Assembly: GCF_003967015.1 (NCBI RefSeq) | Contig: NZ_AP017560.1 | Span: 1,922,001 to 1,986,000, forward strand | Length of the DNA stretch: 64,000 bases | Origin: Pseudanabaena sp. ABRG5-3 | Lineage (GTDB): Bacteria > Cyanobacteriota > Cyanobacteriia > Pseudanabaenales > Pseudanabaenaceae | Reading direction: 5' to 3' | Part shown: one piece after another, positions 34,356 through 43,370 of the stretch | Layout of the letters: the number at the start of each line of letters is the position of its first letter | Position numbering within the stretch: position 1 is the stretch's first letter | Translations under genes and position numbers: made by a program | Notes under the pieces: model-generated | The model's input: the letters and a program-made list of their open reading frames with translations, nothing else | Database searches by the model: none | What the model was told of the DNA's origin: nothing

Positions 34356-34745
34356 TTAGAGGGCGATGCGTTTGATTCCGTCTTTGATGAGGGGGGCGTT
34401 GAAGTTGATTAGGAGTCCGAGGCGGTGTTTGGTGAGTTTGAGGTAGGTCATGAGTTGGGCGGTATGTACTGGCAAAAGATATTCTACGGCTTTGAGTTCG
34501 ACGATGACGCAGTTATTCACTAAGAGATCTAGGCGAAATCCAGCTTCAAGCCTTACGCCATCATAAATTACAGGAATTGCGACTTGTCGCTCCACCCTTA
34601 ATCCCCTTTTCTTTAGCTCATGCTCCAAACAAATTTCATAAACACTTTCCAACAACCCAGCCCCCAACGTAGAATGCACCCGAAAAGCCGAATCTACAAT
34701 CTCCTTAGTCACCTGATTCACCCCCTCCGAAATCGCCTCCCTCAT
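34356..34745 (-). CDS. GxxExxY family protein
   Basis: The 129-residue protein has the defining motif GAGLLESVYEICLEHEL (G-x-x-E-x-x-Y) followed by KKRGLRVERQVAIPVIYDGVRLEAGFRLDLLVNNCVIVELKAVE, which carries a PD-(D/E)XK-like D...ExK arrangement, and the terminal TYLKLTKHRLGLLINFNAPLIKDGIKRI. The family is widespread and horizontally mobile; function unknown, with nuclease fold suggested. The gene is flanked by inverted copies of a 26-bp degenerate repeat (34328-34353 and 34751-34776), suggesting it moves as a cassette. Base use (many GGNG codons) differs from its neighbours. Confidence 0.83.
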   Translation of the reverse strand: MREAISEGVNQVTKEIVDSAFRVHSTLGAGLLESVYEICLEHELKKRGLRVERQVAIPVIYDGVRLEAGFRLDLLVNNCVIVELKAVEYLLPVHTAQLMTYLKLTKHRLGLLINFNAPLIKDGIKRIAL

Positions 34746-34750
34746 AATCC

Positions 34751-34776
34751 CTTTGTGTCTCCGTGCCTTTGTGGTT
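34751..34776 (-). repeat. NCAC-NNAG degenerate repeat, upstream flank of GxxExxY gene
   Basis: On the minus strand it reads AACCACAAAGGCAC then GGAGACACAAAG. It is the inverted partner of 34328-34353 and lies 5 bp upstream of the gene's start codon. Confidence 0.55.
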
Positions 34777-34814
34777 TATATTCCTAAAATACCAAAATTA
34801 TTTAAAATTTACCC

Positions 34815-36011
34815 ATGTCCGATCCCAAAGTCAGCGAAGCCGTTGCCAAACTCTATAACACCTACCCCTTCCCACCAGAACCTCTCCTAGATGAGCCACC
34901 CCCTGGATATAACTGGCGCTGGAACTGGCAAGCTGCCTATAACTTTTGTACTGGACAAAAACCTGCTAAAAATGATATTCGCGTTCTCGATGCGGGCTGT
35001 GGCTCAGGTGTAAGCACCGAATATCTCGTCCATCTCAATCCCGAAGCCCATGTTGTCGGTATCGATCTCAGTGAAGGAACTCTTGCTGTCGCCAAAGAAC
35101 GTTGTAAAAGATCGGGTGCAACCAGAGCCGAATTCCATCATCTCAGTCTATTTGATGCCGATCAATTGGAAGGAGAATTTGATCTGATCAATTCCGTAGG
35201 TGTTCTCCACCATACCGCCGATCCGATCCGTGGCATACAAGCATTAGCGAATAAGCTTGCTCCTGGAGGATTGCTACATATCTTTGTATATGGCGAACTA
35301 GGGCGCTGGGAGATTCGCTTGATGCAAGAGGCGATCGCTTTATTGCAAGGTGATAAACGCGGCGATTATGTCGATGGCGTGAAAATCGGTAGAGAAATAT
35401 TTGCAAACCTACCTGAAACTAATGCGCTCCGTCGTCGTGAAACTGAACGTTGGGCGGCGGAAAATCAACAGGATGCTTGCTTTGCCGATATGTATGTGCA
35501 TCCCCAAGAGCTTAATTACAATGTGAATACTCTCTTTGAATTAATTGATGCTTCAGGTTTAGAATTTCTCGGTTTCTCCAATCCGCAAGTATGGGATTTA
35601 AATCGATTGATTGGTAAAGCCCCTGACTTAATTGAGCGATCGCAACATCTCACTGAGCGTCAACGCTATCGCCTCATTGAAGTTCTCGATCCGCAGACAA
35701 TTTCCCATTATGAGTTCTTCTTAGCACGTCCACCGCTTGAGAAGAAAAATTGGCAAGTTGATGATGAACTACTCAGAGCTATTCCTGAACCAAGCCCCTG
35801 TATTTATGGCTGGCGCGATAGTGCTCATTTCTTTGATTACAACTATCAACTTGTGAAAATCAGTGATGCAGCATGGAAGTTTCTGTTAGCCACTGATGAC
35901 AATCAAAATAAAGCTCAAACCGTCTCACAGATCCTAGAGTCTGTTGAGGCTAATTTAGAAGATGTGCGATCGCTCCAGCAGCAACAAATCATCTTATTAA
36001 CACCTCAATAA
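34815..36011 (+). CDS. SAM-dependent methyltransferase (class I)
   Basis: The 398-residue protein opens with a family-specific VAKLYNTYPFPPEPLLDEPPPGYNWRWNW, then motif I (IRVLDAGCGSGVSTEYLV), the acidic strand VVGIDLSEGTLAVAKERC, motif II-like FDLINSVGVLHHTADPIRGIQALANKLAPGGLLHIFVYG. The C-terminal ~200 residues form a separate helical domain (RRRETERWAAENQQDACFADMYVHPQELNYNV) that ends with a Gln-rich tail (LQQQQIILLTPQ). This two-part layout is typical of a cyanobacterial methyltransferase group of unknown substrate. Start ATG 34815. It is followed by a hairpin and then a response regulator on the same strand, possibly one transcription unit. Confidence 0.8.
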   Translation: MSDPKVSEAVAKLYNTYPFPPEPLLDEPPPGYNWRWNWQAAYNFCTGQKPAKNDIRVLDAGCGSGVSTEYLVHLNPEAHVVGIDLSEGTLAVAKERCKRSGATRAEFHHLSLFDADQLEGEFDLINSVGVLHHTADPIRGIQALANKLAPGGLLHIFVYGELGRWEIRLMQEAIALLQGDKRGDYVDGVKIGREIFANLPETNALRRRETERWAAENQQDACFADMYVHPQELNYNVNTLFELIDASGLEFLGFSNPQVWDLNRLIGKAPDLIERSQHLTERQRYRLIEVLDPQTISHYEFFLARPPLEKKNWQVDDELLRAIPEPSPCIYGWRDSAHFFDYNYQLVKISDAAWKFLLATDDNQNKAQTVSQILESVEANLEDVRSLQQQQIILLTPQ

Positions 36012-36013
36012 TT

Positions 36014-36046
36014 AATAATGCACCGTGCTATGCGCGGTGCATTATT
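36014..36046 (+). terminator. Hairpin between methyltransferase and response regulator
   Basis: 12-bp arms (AATAATGCACCG) with a 9-nt loop, immediately after the methyltransferase stop and 15 bp before the regulator start. It may reduce read-through. Confidence 0.5.
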
Positions 36047-36060
36047 CCCAAATAGGTTAT

Positions 36061-37245
36061 ATGAAGATATTACTCATAGAAGAAGATGAAATCTTAATAG
36101 CTAATTTAACTAAACATCTCACCGAACATCACTACATCGTTGATGTAGTCAAAGATAGTGAAACAGCTTGGAGTTATGGCTCAACCTTTGAATATGACCT
36201 GTTTATCTTCGATATTACATCACCAAATTTAAATGGCATCAATCTCTGTCATCGCTTTCGAGTAGAAGGCTATATGATGCCCATTCTACTCATTACTGAA
36301 AATAGTAGTAAAGTCAAGGTGAATGGACTAGATGCAGGAGCAGATGATTGCGTAGTCAAACCCTTTGATATGCCAGAATTAATTGCAAGGGTTCGCGCTT
36401 TATTGAGAAGGAGCAATGCTAGTTCATTCCCTTTGTTAGTTTGGGGAGACCTACTACTCAATCCTAGTACCTGCGAAGTTTCCTATAATAGTCAGCCGCT
36501 AACATTAACTAATAAAGAATATGAATTATTAGAACTTTTGCTGCGCGATAGCCAACATTTACTCAGCGCTGACGAAATTCTCGATCGCCTTTGGTCTTCC
36601 GATGATTTTCCCTCCGAGGCAACCGTGCGATCACATATTCGCCGCTTGCGCCACAAACTAGTCCAAGCAGGCGCTCCCTCAGATTTTGTTGCCACCGTGC
36701 ATGGGCGCGGCTATTACCTCAAAGCACCAGACAAGAGTCCAGATTTAGAATCAGTAAAAACATCTCAGATTGCTGATTTACCTGACTTATCTGGCGTAGA
36801 TTTCTCTTTAACCCCAATCGTCGCTAACTCATCGCTTTCATTCACCATCAAGCAACCTCAAGCCGCAATTAAATTAATGGTTGTCGATGATGATATTGAC
36901 TATTTGCGATCGCTACCAGAGCTACTTGCACCTTGGGAATTTAAAGTTACGACCCTAGATGATCCACAGGAGTTTTGGTCAGTTTTAGAAGCCGTATTAC
37001 CAGATATCTTAGTGTTAGATGTGAATATCCCCCCCTTTGATGGAATAGAAATTTGTCAGGTTCTCCGTAGTTATCCTCAATGGCAACGTTTACCAATTTT
37101 GTTTTTAAGCGCTGTAAGTGATCGGCACACGCAAAACCTAGCCTTTAGCGTCGGTGCTGACGACTATTTGTGTAAGCCGATCTCAGGTATCGATCTGGCT
37201 AACCGCATTCGTAATCGACTACAAAGAATTAGTGCATATAAGTGA
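36061..37245 (+). CDS. Response regulator with REC-wHTH-REC architecture
   Basis: The 394-residue protein has an OmpR-type N-terminal receiver (phospho-acceptor Asp51 in LFIFDITSPNLNG, Lys in VVKPFDMPELIARV), a winged-helix DNA-binding domain (YELLELLLRDSQHLLSADEILDRLW ... TVRSHIRRLRHKLVQAGAPSDFVATVHGRGYYL), and a second receiver (LMVVDDDIDYLRSL, Asp320 in LVLDVNIPPFDG, YLCKPISGIDLANRI). Both receivers keep the acidic pocket, Asp and Lys. The start is ATG 36061; the frame extends to 36025 through hairpin sequence. No cognate kinase is adjacent. It is a single gene whose two receivers could take phosphate from two sources. Confidence 0.9.
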   Translation: MKILLIEEDEILIANLTKHLTEHHYIVDVVKDSETAWSYGSTFEYDLFIFDITSPNLNGINLCHRFRVEGYMMPILLITENSSKVKVNGLDAGADDCVVKPFDMPELIARVRALLRRSNASSFPLLVWGDLLLNPSTCEVSYNSQPLTLTNKEYELLELLLRDSQHLLSADEILDRLWSSDDFPSEATVRSHIRRLRHKLVQAGAPSDFVATVHGRGYYLKAPDKSPDLESVKTSQIADLPDLSGVDFSLTPIVANSSLSFTIKQPQAAIKLMVVDDDIDYLRSLPELLAPWEFKVTTLDDPQEFWSVLEAVLPDILVLDVNIPPFDGIEICQVLRSYPQWQRLPILFLSAVSDRHTQNLAFSVGADDYLCKPISGIDLANRIRNRLQRISAYK

Positions 37246-37308
37246 GAGACAGCACAAAGCACTGTCTCTCATATCAGGAAACTGCGCTATAGCAATAAAA
37301 ACAAAGCA

Positions 37309-37361
37309 AAACCCAAGATAAAAGTGGCGGCGCGAAGCGCCGCCACTTTTATCTTGGGTTT
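37309..37361. repeat. Family-E hairpin (AAACCCAAG ends), copy 2
   Basis: Perfect 25-bp stem, GAA loop, outer arms AAACCCAAG/CTTGGGTTT. Preceded by CTATAGCAATAAAA, as is the copy at 61434-61478. Lies between the convergent response-regulator and ferritin-like genes. Confidence 0.75.
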
Positions 37362-37375
37362 ATAGTATTTGGAGA

Positions 37376-38260
37376 TTAATAGGTTTTAGCCTTATTAGCA
37401 GCATCTTTCAGATTGCTATTAAAGAACATAGGAATGAACTTCTCAACAAAAGCAGAAGGATCTTTTGCCCATGCTTTTTGAAAGAGATCGATTCTAGTCT
37501 TTTGCAATTCAGCAGAGAATAAGGTCTCAGGTAGTTGATCGAGTAGATATTGAGGACGTTCCCATAGAGGGAGAGTATCTGCGATTTTCAACAAATTCTC
37601 AAGACGACGAACTTCTGCACCAGCGAGAACATCCATTTCCGATTCAAAGGCAGCTTGCTCGATCGCTACATATTTGCGTTTAGCCGCATCGACTTTCGCG
37701 TGGTGAGCCTCACTCTTTTTGCTAATCTCAGCAAGCTTGCGATTGCCCCAACGTACATGGGCTGCCTCTTCAGGTAAGATTTTCTCAATGGTTTCACGGA
37801 TTTTGACATTTTCGGGAGTCTGTTCCACCTTCTTCAGAGAGCGAATATGGGCGGCAAAATATTCACAACCACGCTTTTCCGCAACATTGATTCCAGCTAA
37901 GGCATCGATCACGAAGTCTTCAGGATCGGAAATTGGATATTTGCTCAAGCGCGAAAATTCATCAATATACAGAGTTCCATCGGGTGTACCGATCTCCTCA
38001 CCTAGATCGTAGAGTAAATCAGTCAACCATGCAGCATGACGTGCTTCATCAGCTACATGATGAGAAAGGTCTTGAATCAAATCACGAGGCTTGCCATTAA
38101 GGAATTCAATCAGTCCAGTCAAGTCTTTGCAGCTACGTTGTTCGCTAAAGCGATAGCGATTTAGCGTCTTCATGTGAATTTCACGCTGACGCACAACATT
38201 GTCAAGGATATCTTCGGCGCTGAGTTGACCGCGAAATTTACGAGGATATGCAACAGTCAT
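37376..38260 (-). CDS. Ferritin-like di-iron protein
   Basis: The 294-residue protein has a four-helix ferritin-like core with a complete di-iron ligand set: Glu40, Glu72-x-x-His75 (VADEARHAAWL), Glu128 (GINVAEKRGCEYF) and Glu165-x-x-His168 (LPEEAAHVRWG). The C-terminal third is a long charged helix pair (KSEAHHAKVDAAKRKYVAIEQAAFESEM). It could be an oxidase, oxygenase or iron-store protein; the full ligand set favours an active di-iron centre. I do not recognise a named family. It is divergent from bioF, with only 90 bp between the start codons, so they share a promoter region. It is not the aldehyde-deformylating oxygenase, whose sequence starts differently. Confidence 0.78.
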   Translation of the reverse strand: MTVAYPRKFRGQLSAEDILDNVVRQREIHMKTLNRYRFSEQRSCKDLTGLIEFLNGKPRDLIQDLSHHVADEARHAAWLTDLLYDLGEEIGTPDGTLYIDEFSRLSKYPISDPEDFVIDALAGINVAEKRGCEYFAAHIRSLKKVEQTPENVKIRETIEKILPEEAAHVRWGNRKLAEISKKSEAHHAKVDAAKRKYVAIEQAAFESEMDVLAGAEVRRLENLLKIADTLPLWERPQYLLDQLPETLFSAELQKTRIDLFQKAWAKDPSAFVEKFIPMFFNSNLKDAANKAKTY

Positions 38261-38350
38261 TTTTTAAACCTAGATGGATAATAGCGATAGGATAAACGGC
38301 ACATACACCTATTTATCCTACAAAGATTTTAAACTGATTTGTAAAGAAGT

Positions 38351-39517
38351 GTGAAGACTGAACCTATATCTACTCCCTATGACTGGCTTGATCGCTCCTT
38401 AGACTCCATTCACAAAGCTAATTGGTATCGCTCTACGCAGACTATCACCAGTAAGGCAGGAACGATCGCCACCATCGATGGGCGCGAAATGCTGATGTTT
38501 GCCAGCAATAACTATCTGGGACTAGCAGGCGATCGCCGTTTGATCGAGGCTGCCATTAGCGCGACGGAAATCTATGGCACTGGCGCAACGGGATCACGCT
38601 TGGTAACGGGGCATCTGGCACTACATGAAGAATTAGAAACAGCGATCGCCGATCTGAAAAATACAGAAGCAGCTTTAGTCTTTAGCTCTGGCTATTTAGC
38701 AAATTTGGGGACAATTTCGGCAATTGTAGGACAGAGGGATTTGATTTTAGGGGATGAATATAATCACTCCTGTTTAAAAAAAGGAGGGGTACTCAGTGGA
38801 GCAACAGCGATCGATTATCAACATCTAAATTTAGCTGACCTCGCTGCTAAATTGCAGGCGCATCGAGCTAAATATCGGCGTTGTCTGATTACTACCGATA
38901 GCGTATTCAGTATGGATGGAGACCTTGCACCATTACGAGAAATTATGGACTTAGCCGCCGCATATGACTGCATGGTCTTAGTGGATGAGGCACATGGCAC
39001 GGGGGTATTTGGCGATCGCGGCGGTGGCTTGACAAATGCATTAGGAATTCAGCAGAACTTAATCCAAGTGGGAACACTCAGTAAAGCTTTAGGAAGTTTA
39101 GGTGGCTATGTCGCAGGCTCAGCAAAATTAATCGACTATCTCCGCAATCGAGCCACAACTTGGATCTATACAACGGGACTCTCGCCTGCGGATACGGGTG
39201 CGGCGATCGCGGCAATTAATATCGTCACAACAGAAACTATTCGCCGTCAGCAGCTTTGGCAAAATGTGGAAACTGTAAAACAGGGTTTACAAGAGTTGGG
39301 GATACAAGCGATCTCCTTAGATTCACCAATTATGGCGATCGAAGTTGGCGATATACCACAAACCCTGAAAATGGCTAAACACTTACGGGATAATGGAATC
39401 TTTGCCCCTGCCATCCGTCCGCCCACTGTTCCCACACCACGTATCCGCCTCACTTTGATGGCAAGCCATACTCTTAGCCAAATTCAGTTTTTGATGCAAT
39501 GTTTACAAGCTTGGTAA
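38351..39517 (+). CDS. bioF: 8-amino-7-oxononanoate synthase (AONS)
   Basis: BioF condenses pimeloyl-ACP or pimeloyl-CoA with L-alanine, the first step of biotin ring assembly. The 388-residue PLP enzyme has the family start (ANWYRSTQTI), FASNNYLGLAGDRRLIEAAISA, GTGATGSRLVTGHLALHEELE, the DEAHGTGVFGDRGGG motif and PLP-binding Lys245 in VGTLSKALGSLGGYVAG. The start is GTG 38351, supported by AAAGAAG upstream. bioB is 30 kb away; bioA or bioU, bioD and pimeloyl-chain genes are not in the window. The gene may be transcribed with the downstream diguanylate cyclase. Confidence 0.94.
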   Translation: MKTEPISTPYDWLDRSLDSIHKANWYRSTQTITSKAGTIATIDGREMLMFASNNYLGLAGDRRLIEAAISATEIYGTGATGSRLVTGHLALHEELETAIADLKNTEAALVFSSGYLANLGTISAIVGQRDLILGDEYNHSCLKKGGVLSGATAIDYQHLNLADLAAKLQAHRAKYRRCLITTDSVFSMDGDLAPLREIMDLAAAYDCMVLVDEAHGTGVFGDRGGGLTNALGIQQNLIQVGTLSKALGSLGGYVAGSAKLIDYLRNRATTWIYTTGLSPADTGAAIAAINIVTTETIRRQQLWQNVETVKQGLQELGIQAISLDSPIMAIEVGDIPQTLKMAKHLRDNGIFAPAIRPPTVPTPRIRLTLMASHTLSQIQFLMQCLQAW

Positions 39518-39534
39518 ATCTTGACATTCAGACC

Positions 39535-40656
39535 ATGATCTTCATGACTAGCCTTGATGCTATGTTGCAAGTATCAATGCTGATATTTTTGTGCTTTTTG
39601 GTAAATCAATATCGAGGTATTAAAACCTATACATTCGGCAAAATTTTTACAATATCGAGCTATTTCATCACTTTCAGCAAAGTGTTTCCAGTATCCGCCA
39701 CATTAATTACTGCTGGGCTATTCCTCTTAATGGGTAGTTGTATTACATGTATCGCTATAGCTCAATTTACCGACCAAAAGATTAAGTTCCATTACTTTCT
39801 CATATTTAATCTTCTATTTATCTGCATTCAATCATATTTTGTAATTTTCCAAGATATTTTTCTATTCAAAACTATTACCCAATCGGTTTTTCAGATCGCA
39901 ATCTTTGCCCTATCTATTTACTATTTGCGATCGCATTCCCATAAAAGTTTTGTTGGTTCAGCTAGATTTATGGTGAGCATTATGGCTGGTTTAATACTGT
40001 CATTAATAGCCAGAATTATCATCCTGATTCAGAATCCACCTGAAAATCTATATGTACCCACCGAGATCAATTCCGCCTCATTGCTGATCATTTTTGTCTT
40101 CACTTTTTTGATGACGGCTGGTTTTATTATGATGGTATGCCAGAGGCTCTATCACGATTTACATCAGGCAGCTAATACTGATGTACTAACGCATCTGCTC
40201 AATCGCAGAGCAATGATGCACAAACTTCAGAAAGAAATCAATCATTTCTATCGCAGCGATCGCCCATTTGCAATTATCTTGATCGATGTTGATTTTTTTA
40301 AGCGCGTTAATGATGTTTATGGACATGATGGTGGTGACACAGTTCTCATACACCTTGCCCAGATTCTACAAACGAAAATGCGGCACATTGATTCGGCTAG
40401 TCGTTGGGGAGGGGAAGAGTTTTTGATTTTATTGCCTGATACAACGCTCTATAAAGCACAGGAAATTGCCGAGCGATTACGCTCCTACATAGAAGTCAAC
40501 CCCACCCAATCTAATATTCAAATCACTATTAGTTTAGGGATAGCTGTAATTCGTCAGCATGGGAATTCTTTAGAAAGCTTAATTACTGCTGCGGATCATG
40601 CTCTATATGAAGCCAAAAGAACTGGGCGTAATCGTGTAGTTGTTGCCCAATCATAA
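39535..40656 (+). CDS. Membrane diguanylate cyclase (GGDEF)
   Basis: The product has six predicted membrane helices in its first ~215 residues (for example MLQVSMLIFLCFLV, SATLITAGLFLLMGSCIT, YFLIFNLLFICIQSYF) and a C-terminal GGDEF domain with the intact catalytic motif RWGGEEFLILLPD. An inhibitory I-site R-x-x-D (RHID) lies exactly five residues before GGEEF, as in PleD. It should therefore make cyclic di-GMP and be feedback-inhibited by it. No EAL or receiver domain is present. The frame is open from ATG 39499, which overlaps the end of bioF by 19 bp; ATG 39535 or 39544 is as likely. Confidence 0.9.
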   Translation: MIFMTSLDAMLQVSMLIFLCFLVNQYRGIKTYTFGKIFTISSYFITFSKVFPVSATLITAGLFLLMGSCITCIAIAQFTDQKIKFHYFLIFNLLFICIQSYFVIFQDIFLFKTITQSVFQIAIFALSIYYLRSHSHKSFVGSARFMVSIMAGLILSLIARIIILIQNPPENLYVPTEINSASLLIIFVFTFLMTAGFIMMVCQRLYHDLHQAANTDVLTHLLNRRAMMHKLQKEINHFYRSDRPFAIILIDVDFFKRVNDVYGHDGGDTVLIHLAQILQTKMRHIDSASRWGGEEFLILLPDTTLYKAQEIAERLRSYIEVNPTQSNIQITISLGIAVIRQHGNSLESLITAADHALYEAKRTGRNRVVVAQS

Positions 40657-40690
40657 AGAAAGGGAGGCTTTGCCTCCCTTTCTTTATGAT
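40650..40690. terminator. Bidirectional terminator between the GGDEF gene and pnp
   Basis: Perfect 19-bp stem (ATCATAAAGAAAGGGAGGC) with TTT loop overlapping the GGDEF gene's stop and ending 26 bp before the pnp stop. Confidence 0.7.
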
Positions 40691-40715
40691 TTTTGCACCC
40701 AAAATGCTATCAGAA

Positions 40716-42860
40716 TTATGCGTTAGTTGCGGCGGCTGCACGAGCTGCGGCTGCCTCATCGGGATGAATACCCAGACGAGTTAGGTTAAAGCGTCCACGA
40801 CTGTCAACTTCGCGGATTTTAATTAGAACTTCATCACCAACGGCAACTTCATCTTCGACTTTGCCAACACGCCCTTCGGCAAGTTGCGAGATATGTACCA
40901 TTCCTTCCTTTCCAGGGAGAAACTCAACAAATGCGCCAATGGGAATAATCCTTGTGACTTTGCCGAGATAGACATCACCTGAACCGACGCGACGGGTCAT
41001 ATTTTCGATGATGCGTTTCGCCTTGAGCGCACCTTCGCCACTCATCGAGGAAATCATTACAGTGCCATCATCTTCGATATCAATCTTGGCTCCCGTCTCC
41101 TCGGTGATACCCTTGATATTCTTACCACCAGGTCCAATGATCATGCCGATTTGTTCAGGATCGATCCGAATGGTCAGCAAGCGTGGTGCGTAGGGAGAAA
41201 GCTGAGGTCTTGGCGCAGGAAGAATTTCCAGCATTTTGGACATGATATGAGCGCGACCAGTTTTTGCTTGAGTGATCGCCTCACGCACAGTACTCATGGA
41301 GATGCTAGTAATCTTCATGTCCATTTGCAGAGCAGTGATACCAGTGTCTGTACCAGCTACTTTGAAGTCCATGTCACCAAGAAAGTCTTCGATACCTTGA
41401 ATGTCAGTCAAGATACGAACTTCTTCACCTTCTTTGATTAAGCCCATCGCTACACCGCTAACGGGTTTAGAGATCGGAACACCTGCATCCATCAAAGCAA
41501 GAGTTGATCCACAGACAGAACCCATTGAGGTTGATCCGTTGGAGGATAAGACTTCAGAAACGACACGCAGAATATAGGGAAATTCAGATTTCGATGGTAG
41601 TACGGGCAACAGGGCGCGTTCGGCTAAGGCTCCGTGACCAATTTCGCGACGACCAGGCGATCGCATTGGTCTCGCTTCACCCACTGAGTAAGGGGGGAAG
41701 TTGTAGTGGTGCATATAGCGCTTCTTCGCATCAGGATGCAAATCGTCCATTTCCTGAGCATCTCCAGGAGTGCCAAGGGTAGCGATCGACAATACCTGTG
41801 TCAGACCACGATTAAACAAACCACTACCATGCACACGAGGTAATACGCTGACTTCTGTCCAGATGGGGCGCACTTCGTCGAGTTTACGTCCATCAATGCG
41901 CACACTCTGCTCGATCACCTGCAATCGCATCAGCTTTTTGGTAAGTTCCTTATAGGTGGCGCTGACCACTTTTTTGTCCGCAGCAATTTTGATCGGATCT
42001 TCGTCGGGCAAAGCAGCGATCGCTTCTAAAAGCTCAGCTTTGATCGCATCAAGGTTAGCGTCACGGACATTGCGATCCTTTTCACAGCTAGCAACTACCT
42101 CCGCAACTTTATCCTTGACTGTATCAGCAATAAAGTTTTCTAAAGTTGGATCAGTTTCAGGAGCTGTGAGGTCGGGAGGGGCAATTCCTAGCTCTTGGAT
42201 CAAATCAAGTTGAGCCTTGATTAGCTCTTGCACTGCTTCATAGCCAAAGTCGATCGCCTCGATCATGTCGGCTTCAGGCAATTGATTAGCCCCAGCTTCC
42301 ACCATGATGATTCCTTCGGCAGTACCAGCGACAACCAGATCTAGATCACCCGCTTCAACTTCAGCATAGGTGGGATTGATAATGAATTCATCACCGACTA
42401 GTCCAACTCTTACCCCTGCCATAGGCCCCATAAAGGGTAGTCCTGCAATTAGTGCCGCCAATGACGCACCAGTTACCGCTAAGACATCGGGGGGGACTTT
42501 TTCATCGATCGCCATAGTAGTAGCGACGATCTGGATATCATCACGCAACCAATTGGGGAACAAGGGACGCATGGGGCGATCGATCAACCGACAGATCAAT
42601 GTTGCTTTTTCAGGTGGTCTACCTTCACGACGCAGGAACCCACCAGGAATCCGCCCTGCGGCATATAAACGCTCTTCGTAATCCACAAGGAGGGGTACAA
42701 AATCTACACCTTCACGAGCAGGACCTCTGGTCGCTGTTACTAAAATTGCGGTTTCCCCACACTGGACTAATACTGAGCCGCCAGCCTGAGGTGCAAACGT
42801 GCCAATTCTTAATTTAATTTCCCTGCCATAAAAAGGGATAATTTTTGTTACGGCATCCAT
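40716..42860 (-). CDS. pnp: Polynucleotide phosphorylase
   Basis: PNPase is the phosphorolytic 3'-5' exoribonuclease of RNA decay; in cyanobacteria it also adds heteropolymeric tails. The 714-residue chain has two RNase PH domains (first [35 protein letters not shown], second with [35 protein letters not shown] and [34 protein letters not shown]), a helical linker, a KH domain ([20 protein letters not shown]) and an S1 domain ([35 protein letters not shown]). Start ATG 42860. rpsO is not adjacent. The 5' leader contains a 12-bp hairpin at 42948-42988. Confidence 0.97.
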   Translation of the reverse strand: MDAVTKIIPFYGREIKLRIGTFAPQAGGSVLVQCGETAILVTATRGPAREGVDFVPLLVDYEERLYAAGRIPGGFLRREGRPPEKATLICRLIDRPMRPLFPNWLRDDIQIVATTMAIDEKVPPDVLAVTGASLAALIAGLPFMGPMAGVRVGLVGDEFIINPTYAEVEAGDLDLVVAGTAEGIIMVEAGANQLPEADMIEAIDFGYEAVQELIKAQLDLIQELGIAPPDLTAPETDPTLENFIADTVKDKVAEVVASCEKDRNVRDANLDAIKAELLEAIAALPDEDPIKIAADKKVVSATYKELTKKLMRLQVIEQSVRIDGRKLDEVRPIWTEVSVLPRVHGSGLFNRGLTQVLSIATLGTPGDAQEMDDLHPDAKKRYMHHYNFPPYSVGEARPMRSPGRREIGHGALAERALLPVLPSKSEFPYILRVVSEVLSSNGSTSMGSVCGSTLALMDAGVPISKPVSGVAMGLIKEGEEVRILTDIQGIEDFLGDMDFKVAGTDTGITALQMDMKITSISMSTVREAITQAKTGRAHIMSKMLEILPAPRPQLSPYAPRLLTIRIDPEQIGMIIGPGGKNIKGITEETGAKIDIEDDGTVMISSMSGEGALKAKRIIENMTRRVGSGDVYLGKVTRIIPIGAFVEFLPGKEGMVHISQLAEGRVGKVEDEVAVGDEVLIKIREVDSRGRFNLTRLGIHPDEAAAARAAAATNA

Positions 42861-42947
42861 CTATAATCTTCTTCCGTTTTGACTTTTTTCTCTTTATATA
42901 TCTCGCAATGTTAGCACTGATGTAGTAAAGTCTGTCGCTTGCAGTCG

Positions 42948-42988
42948 AGAAAGTAGATAACAACGCAAAGTACACCTATCTACTTTCT
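42948..42988 (-). promoter_or_regulatory. Hairpin in the pnp 5' leader
   Basis: AGAAAGTAGATA (42948-42959) pairs with TATCTACTTTCT (42977-42988) around a 17-nt loop, ~90 bp upstream of the pnp start. In enterobacteria a leader stem cut by RNase III mediates pnp autoregulation; a similar role here is inference. Confidence 0.4.
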
Positions 42989-43124
42989 GGTAGCAGTTCT
43001 TACGCTGATATAGATAATGAAAAAACTGTAAACCAAGACAAATCTGGGTTTTACGATTTTTAAATTCTCGTAGATAATTGGAAAATCTGAATGAAAATCT
43101 TGATAAGTACTCGATAAATATTTA

Positions 43125-43370
43125 TTAACGTTTGTTAGACTGCATCTGAATTAATAAACGTTTGATTAACATGATTGCCGTCTGCTTTATAGAACTTAAT
43201 AATTGACGAATTCCGCCAAAGCTTCCCATCATTTTCCAGATAAATACAACCCAGTGCCAACCCTTGACGATTTCTCCCCAGAGAGTAATCTTTTCGGGGG
43301 TAGCGACTTCTGCCTCAGGTGTAGCAGCTTTGACTTCGTCTGAAGTATTGAAGTTTGATTGCTGAGTCAT
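43125..43370 (-). CDS. Small hypothetical protein with one hydrophobic segment
   Basis: The 81-residue protein has an acidic, Thr/Ala/Glu-rich N-terminus (MTQQSNFNTSDEVKAATPEAEVATPEKITLWGEIV) and a C-terminal half with aromatic/hydrophobic residues (GWHWVVFIWKMMGSFGG) followed by an amphipathic basic helix (IRQLLSSIKQTAIMLIKRLLIQMQSNKR). It may be peripheral to a membrane. I do not recognise the family. It is upstream of pnp on the same strand but 264 bp away, so an operon is uncertain. Confidence 0.5.
   Translation of the reverse strand: MTQQSNFNTSDEVKAATPEAEVATPEKITLWGEIVKGWHWVVFIWKMMGSFGGIRQLLSSIKQTAIMLIKRLLIQMQSNKR

Noticed and set aside
37376-38260. Aldehyde-deformylating oxygenase of the alkane pathway
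   Set aside because: It is a di-iron protein, but length (294 against ~231 residues) and sequence around the ligands do not match, and no acyl-ACP reductase gene adjoins.
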